DNA of 26,800 bases from a virus, in IMG/VR virus record IMGVR_UViG_3300020171_000114, positions 1 to 26,800 of that record. One strand, written 5' to 3'. The stretch's first letter is position 1. Each line of letters opens with the position of its first letter. Positions 23,848-26,800 of the stretch are shown here, in pieces. The position numbers were made by a program, and so were the translations under genes. Under the pieces are notes generated by a model. That model worked only from the letters and a program-made list of their open reading frames with translations, was not told the DNA's origin and did not search any database.

Positions 23848-25106
23848 ATCTTCACCAAATCCTTTACTGTGAGTGGGTTACGTTCCCTTATACCCAGAAT
23901 GGTCTGTCTTGCCCTTACCAGTGAGCCCAAGATTGATTGTCTGGCGGGGCCGTGATGTGTGAAACTGATAGTAGCTACCGGATAACGCCTAGCATCTAAT
24001 CCGTGACTCCATTTATGGGTAGTTTTCTCAGTAATCAGACCATTTTTATCAATGATATATCTGTGATTCCGTTGCTCTTTAATGCAATTCACCGAGCGTT
24101 TTGTCCAGACCTGCTTATACTGGTTGACCTTCTGAATCCCGTATTGGACACTCCCCTTACCTTTCTCACAGGGTTTGATATTAAAGTGCCTGTCGTAAAG
24201 CTCCTGAATACTCTTAGGTTCGGCTGAGTCAGCTATAATTTCATCATAATTCTGTATTACACCAAGTAAATCCATCTTCCGTGCAAGAACATCATTTGTG
24301 AGACCTGTCTCGTAAATTAACTCATCAGAATATAATGTGTCTCCAATGATAACATTGGCCACCAAAGCAGCAGGGTCGCCGGAGAACCCGAAGTCCAACC
24401 CATAGAATTTGTCACCATCGGGCAGAGTATCACACTGTTCAAAGAACGGATATACCAGCCCTTCAATCTTCCCCAACCTACCTAGCCCGTATATGTTCCA
24501 CCAGTTCGGGTCTTTGTCTTTGTACGATTCAATATCCTCAATCACCTGTGCCGGCAAGACTTCCATAGCATCTAGATAGGTTGAGTGAATATACTCCGAG
24601 CTCTTATCGTGCAACCAGTATTCGTGTGCCCAAAACTCCCCTACAGGATTCCAGTCAAGAACAGTAAACCTTGATGTGCGGATGTCTAGCCCTTGACCCG
24701 TTCCCCAGGGTACGTTGTTTGCCTCATTGATGAAAAGTATATCCCGTCTTGGCCCCCTTACCTTCGCATCATCATCAGCCCCGAAGAACTCGAACACACC
24801 CTTCCACTCAGGCCGCCGATACATACTCTCCGTCTTGTTGAAATACTTGTTGTTGTCCGGTATCTCACCAAGTATGTTGAAAAAATCCCTCATAGCACCA
24901 CGCTTTAAGTGGGGTAATGACTCACTTACAACAGAAATCATCAGGGGCACCGGCGTCTCCTGAGCCACCATGATTAAAAACTGCAAAATAGAGTACGTCT
25001 TACTTGAAGATGTCCCACCCTCATTCAGAACACGCCTCTTGCCTGTCACATAAGCGTGTAAGGTCTCTTTGAATATCCTGGTGGTGATTAGATTGACTGC
25101 TACCGT
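23844..25106 (-). CDS. terL: Terminase large subunit, probable ACG start
   Basis: ATPase-nuclease motor that packages DNA through the portal. From the first canonical start (GTG, 25049) it has 401 residues: Walker A GGTSSSKT (11-18, with Ser in place of the usual Gly before Lys), Walker B DILFINEA (103-110), DWNP (132-135), and RNase H-type nuclease acidic residues Asp219 (YGLDFGFSGDP), Asp274 (IIADSAEPKS) and Asp352 (GLDARRY). That start leaves only ten residues before Walker A and has no SD. The frame is open 19 codons further to an ACG at 25106 placed 6 nt after a perfect GGGAGG. Those codons read TVAVNLITTRIFKETLHAY, a normal TerL N-terminus. I therefore extend to 25106. The alternative is that the true codon is ATG and the sequence here has an error. 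Confidence 0.93.
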   Translation of the reverse strand, partial: TVAVNLITTRIFKETLHAYVTGKRRVLNEGGTSSSKTYSILQFLIMVAQETPVPLMISVVSESLPHLKRGAMRDFFNILGEIPDNNKYFNKTESMYRRPEWKGVFEFFGADDDAKVRGPRRDILFINEANNVPWGTGQGLDIRTSRFTVLDWNPVGEFWAHEYWLHDKSSEYIHSTYLDAMEVLPAQVIEDIESYKDKDPNWWNIYGLGRLGKIEGLVYPFFEQCDTLPDGDKFYGLDFGFSGDPAALVANVIIGDTLYSDELIYETGLTNDVLARKMDLLGVIQNYDEIIADSAEPKSIQELYDRHFNIKPCEKGKGSVQYGIQKVNQYKQVWTKRSVNCIKEQRNHRYIIDKNGLITEKTTHKWSHGLDARRYPVATISFTHHGPARQSILGSLVRARQTILGIRERNPLTVKDLVKI

Positions 25107-25112
25107 TCTATT

Positions 25113-25118
25113 CCTCCC
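25113..25118 (-). promoter_or_regulatory. SD that supports the ACG start of TerL
   Basis: GGGAGG on the minus strand, 6 nt before ACG. No ATG, GTG or TTG in the TerL frame lies at a usable distance, and no other frame starts here. Confidence 0.7.
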
Positions 25119-25132
25119 TAACTATCCTTATT

Positions 25133-25213
25133 TTACAGGGGCAGGTGTCTGTTCCACCGCACCCTCTTCGGATTGCTGGCTGACCTAGCGAAGTCATTTA
25201 AACGAGACGCCAT
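25133..25213 (-). CDS. Possible 26-residue basic peptide
   Basis: ATG at 25213 reads MASRLNDFARSASNPKRVRW and ends NRHLPL at a TAA just before the SD of terL. It is Arg-rich with an amphipathic helix. The SD is weak (TTGAG). Size and position suit a tiny gene of the packaging region, but it could be chance. Confidence 0.35.
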   Translation of the reverse strand: MASRLNDFARSASNPKRVRWNRHLPL

Positions 25214-25261
25214 CTCAATACCAGATTACCTAGAGCGTGTTATCGCCATCTGCTTACGGGA

Positions 25262-25333
25262 TTACCAGCTTCCCTTTCTCGCCCCCATTACATAATAAAA
25301 CACCGAAATTTGGTTTTCTACTTTCCCGAACAT
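25262..25333 (-). CDS. Possible 23-residue peptide
   Basis: ATG at 25333, 6 nt after the TAG of the Cys-rich gene, reads MFGKVENQISVFYYVMGARK and ends GSW. It has no SD and would need coupling to the upstream gene. Between it and the 26-residue frame (25214-25261) I see nothing else. Confidence 0.22.
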   Translation of the reverse strand: MFGKVENQISVFYYVMGARKGSW

Positions 25334-25338
25334 CTGTT

Positions 25339-25485
25339 CTAAAAAGAACTCCACCATACCTTGATATGATTTAATTGACACTTATCTTCCCATTCTCTCC
25401 CACAGTCTTCACAGTAAACCTTCAAACATAGCTTACAAAACTTGATACGTCGGTGTTCGCATCCATGATTGTGCTTGCATGACAT
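25339..25485 (-). CDS. Cys/His-rich zinc-binding small protein (48 aa)
   Basis: ATG at 25485 with GGGAGG 7 nt upstream. The product MSCKHNHGCEHRRIKFCKLC continues with LKVYCEDCGREWEDKCQLNH and ends in VWWSSF. Likely metal ligands are Cys3, His5, His7, Cys9, His11, Cys17, Cys20, Cys25, Cys28, Cys36 and His40, enough for two zinc sites. No family recognised. Small zinc proteins next to terminase genes can be DNA-binding or packaging accessory factors; here this is inference. Confidence 0.7.
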   Translation of the reverse strand: MSCKHNHGCEHRRIKFCKLCLKVYCEDCGREWEDKCQLNHIKVWWSSF

Positions 25486-25509
25486 AATAAAACCTCCCTT
25501 TTTGTTTTC

Positions 25510-25641
25510 TTAGTTACGGGGGTATACTAAGTACCCCTCACCCCGCCCGTCAATCCGAGGTCGCCCCACTAATTCAACTCGGCAGGCATAGTCATCGCAT
25601 CTTACCCTTGACTGGCACGACAGGATAGGGTCTAAACACAC
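25510..25641 (-). CDS. Probable small Cys-rich protein overlapping the previous gene
   Basis: The frame ends at TAA 25510-25512. From a GTG at 25641 it reads (M)CLDPILSCQSRVRCDDYA, then CRVELVGRPRIDGRGEGYLV and YPRN. The second half looks like real protein, with Cys residues spaced for metal binding. It overlaps the end of the 57-residue gene by 50 nt in another frame. The start is uncertain because no SD is visible; an earlier CTG is in frame. Confidence 0.42.
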   Translation of the reverse strand: MCLDPILSCQSRVRCDDYACRVELVGRPRIDGRGEGYLVYPRN

Positions 25642-25765
25642 TAGAAGGTCTAACAGGGGCTACGATAGGTCTAACAGGTAGATTGATAGGGTCTAACACC
25701 TTAACACACCGCCTACGTCTCATGTAGTCCCGCTGGTAGTCCTTCTTAGCTTGACCTACTAGCAT
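25592..25765 (-). CDS. Small basic protein after TerS (57 aa)
   Basis: ATG at 25765 with GGGGG 4 nt upstream. It begins MLVGQAKKDYQRDYMRRRRC; the YQRDYMRRRR helix is a motif often seen in small phage DNA-binding or HNH-associated proteins. The second half is a Val/Arg/Pro-rich stretch (LPVRPIVAPVRP) that is coded by the DNA repeats at 25624-25698. The protein may be real while its tail is shaped by the repeats. Function unknown. Confidence 0.65.
   Translation of the reverse strand: MLVGQAKKDYQRDYMRRRRCVKVLDPINLPVRPIVAPVRPSSVFRPYPVVPVKGKMR
25624..25698. repeat. Four iteron-like repeats between TerS and TerL
   Basis: Four imperfect copies of GATAGG(G)TCTAACA on the plus strand, with the shared GTCTA at 25630, 25648, 25669 and 25691 (spacing 18, 21 and 22 bp, about two helical turns). 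Spacing of 22 breaks the codon phase, so the copies lie in different frames of the overlapping gene, which suggests DNA-level selection. A packaging site bound by TerS is one possible role. Confidence 0.6.
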
Positions 25766-25859
25766 TTAGCCCCCTATGACTTAGTTACTTTAATACCCCT
25801 GACACGCACTACGATAAGCAAGGCGCACATTGTAATACACGGGACATAGAAAGATACCA
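25766..25859. other. Short gap after TerS without a recognised gene
   Basis: About 94 nt between the TerS stop and the 57-residue gene. I find no convincing frame, hairpin or promoter. It may be leader or packaging-site sequence. Confidence 0.4.
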
Positions 25860-26423
25860 CTAGCCATTTACCAAGCCCTCTGTTAACTGTTCTGGGAGTT
25901 TAGCAGTCTTACCCATAGCTTTTAAGAGCGTCAGGTCAGCCTTGGTCTCAGCGTCCTTGACTATGACATTGAGGATGTTAACAGTCGGCGCTTTGGCTTC
26001 ATCGCCAGTAACCTTGCCTTCGGTGCGGTCTAGGACGGCACTGACAGCTACAGGATAACCACGGCTACCAGGGCTACAAGCGGTCTCGTATAGCTTCTCG
26101 GCGACTACCCTACCCTTGAGCTTACCATCAGGGTTAATCTCGGCTATCAGGTCTTTAAGGTGACGGCTGATAGGGTAGGGATTGCCCGGCCCGTGCTTAT
26201 GCCCCGGCTCAAACGGCTTAAGGTTAGCAAGTGAAGCGGGGCTCATCTGACGCCGCTTAGAGGGGCTATGAGTAGTTATGTTATCCATAACATCCGCCCC
26301 GGGAGTCCCCGTGGGCTTAGCTGGTAGGACAAGCCAGGGGTTATCTTGGGGGTTATCTTCCTCAAGGTCGGCCGGAGCCGCTATCACCTGGACGGCCGGC
26401 AGAGAGGACTTTGGTTTACTCAT
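25860..26423 (-). CDS. Putative terminase small subunit / DUF5681-like protein
   Basis: 187 residues from the ATG at 26423 (a TTG one codon earlier is less likely). The N-terminal ~55 residues are Pro/Ala-rich and disordered. The core has SPASLANLKPFEPGHKHGPG, then NPYPISRHLKDLI, DGKLKGRVVAEKLYETACSP and AVSAVLDRTEGKVTGD. This is the 'NLKPF.pG...GNP' plus helical plus 'RteGKp' layout of DUF5681-like phage proteins, which often stand where TerS is expected. TerS recognises phage DNA and recruits TerL. First position in the operon supports this. The gene seems richer in G+C than its neighbours. Confidence 0.65.
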   Translation of the reverse strand: MSKPKSSLPAVQVIAAPADLEEDNPQDNPWLVLPAKPTGTPGADVMDNITTHSPSKRRQMSPASLANLKPFEPGHKHGPGNPYPISRHLKDLIAEINPDGKLKGRVVAEKLYETACSPGSRGYPVAVSAVLDRTEGKVTGDEAKAPTVNILNVIVKDAETKADLTLLKAMGKTAKLPEQLTEGLVNG

Positions 26424-26431
26424 CAACTTTA

Positions 26432-26460
26432 GTTAAACTGAAGTGGATAGATAATGTCAA
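26432..26460 (-). promoter_or_regulatory. Promoter for the packaging/late operon
   Basis: On the minus strand, a perfect TTGACA (26455-26460) is 17 nt from TTTAAC (26432-26437, four of six consensus bases). Transcription would begin near 26425, two bases before the TerS ATG, so the message would be nearly leaderless. This matches the lack of an SD. Confidence 0.6.
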
Positions 26461-26495
26461 GGGTTTTCTCTAAGTGGTACACTTACTCTAAGTGG
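26438..26495. repeat. CTCTAAGTGG operator-like repeats at the TerS promoter
   Basis: CTCTAAGTGG occurs at 26468-26477 and 26486-26495, 18 bp apart, upstream of the -35 box. A related CTGAAGTGG lies at 26438-26446 in the promoter spacer. Together they look like binding sites for a late-gene regulator. Confidence 0.6.
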
Positions 26496-26645
26496 CTAAT
26501 AGGGTGCTCTCTTCTCCTTACTCTCTTCTCTTCTCTTCTCTTGGCATTACCCCCCCCTATTAGCACCCCCTATTTATTCACTACCTTAAGTGAGTTTGAG
26601 ACTAAAGCACCCTATTAGGATACCCTATTACCCCTCCCTAATAGG
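26496..26645. repeat. Cluster of CCCTATTA repeats in both orientations
   Basis: TAATAGGG at 26497-26504, CCCTATTA at 26555-26562, 26610-26617 and 26623-26630, plus near copies at 26568-26575 and 26638-26645. The 13-bp arms at 26496-26508 and 26606-26618 form a perfect inverted repeat. No gene is visible. An origin, packaging or regulatory site is possible. Confidence 0.75.
26509..26542. repeat. Pure pyrimidine/purine tract with 5-bp CTCTT repeats
   Basis: An almost pure C/T run on the plus strand (A/G on the minus) ending in about four CTCTT units, between the arms of the 13-bp inverted repeat. Such tracts bend or unwind easily. A tiny frame inside it is not convincing as a gene. Confidence 0.65.
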
Positions 26646-26700
26646 TGGTGGCAGCAAGATATCCCGCCGATTAGTTTACAATTTGTGTATTTAGTCTCAA
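26596..26700. repeat. 11-bp perfect inverted repeat TTGAGACTAAA/TTTAGTCTCAA
   Basis: Arms at 26596-26606 and 26690-26700 with 83 bp between them. They flank part of the CCCTATTA cluster. The spacing is long for a hairpin terminator; two binding sites in opposite orientation is a better reading. Confidence 0.6.
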
Positions 26701-26800
26701 GGTATATTTTAACTAGCCTCGTTTCGTGCGTAGAACTTTAGTTATTAAGGCTAGAACAACCTATTGACAAAGGTATTTAAGGGGTGTAATGTTATAGATA
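26646..26800. other. A+T-rich noncoding end of the window with a CTAGCCT hairpin
   Basis: No gene seen on either strand. CTAGCCT (26713-26719) and AGGCTAG (26748-26754) can form a 7-bp stem with a 28-nt loop. AACTTTAGTTA at 26734-26744 repeats the sequence at 26425-26435 at the TerS promoter. No clear U-run follows the stem on either strand. Confidence 0.5.

Noticed and set aside
25624-25698. CRISPR array
   Set aside because: Repeats are too short, imperfect and close together, with no spacer-like unique units of normal size.
26509-26560. Nine-codon frame MPREEKRRE in the purine tract
   Set aside because: Explained by the AAGAG repeat; no homology or SD apart from a G-run.

Overview
The window is one side of the genome of a tailed double-stranded DNA phage (Caudoviricetes), free or integrated, probably from an uncultivated source. 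Every gene I can support lies on the minus strand, so the late operon reads from right to left. Genes are packed with ATGA, TAATG and TAGATG junctions and mostly have good Shine-Dalgarno (SD) sites, which points to a bacterial host; I cannot name the host. I see no integrase, repressor, replication, lysis or tRNA gene in this part. TAG is used as an ordinary stop by many genes, so the genetic code looks standard.

Layout in transcription order. (1) 26800-26427 is a noncoding, repeat-dense control region with a probable promoter for the operon. (2) 26423-23844 holds the packaging genes: a TerS-like gene, a run of very small genes (two Cys-rich) over a four-copy DNA repeat, and the large terminase TerL, whose best start is a non-standard ACG behind a perfect SD. 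(3) 23847-14756 holds the portal, an HNH homing endonuclease, a 57-residue protein, a 2158-residue polyvalent-type protein with an LPD38-like core, and a small DUF2292-like protein. (4) 14762-14499 is a second control region: tandem TTGACA boxes, a -10 box inside a dyad, a long structured leader and an intrinsic terminator, all ahead of the scaffold gene. (5) 14499-10120 holds the scaffold, major capsid protein, an FmdB-like zinc ribbon and four beta-rich proteins, two of them tandem paralogs. (6) 10057-7297 is a tightly coupled accessory cassette: a Rossmann-like protein, a formyltransferase with an intact catalytic triad, a radical SAM/SPASM enzyme and a helical protein. (7) 7286-1 returns to structural genes: a beta-rich protein, a LamG protein, small proteins, a second HNH endonuclease that seems to have split off the start of a neighbouring gene, a connector-like protein, a possible tail-hub protein, and a repeat-rich FN3-like protein cut by the window edge.

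The most unusual parts are the enzyme cassette inside the virion operon, the promoter-leader-terminator unit ahead of the capsid genes, the between-terminase repeats, and several gene-structure oddities (ACG start, in-frame amber stop, HNH-displaced gene start). Functional statements rest on motifs read by eye; no database search was run.
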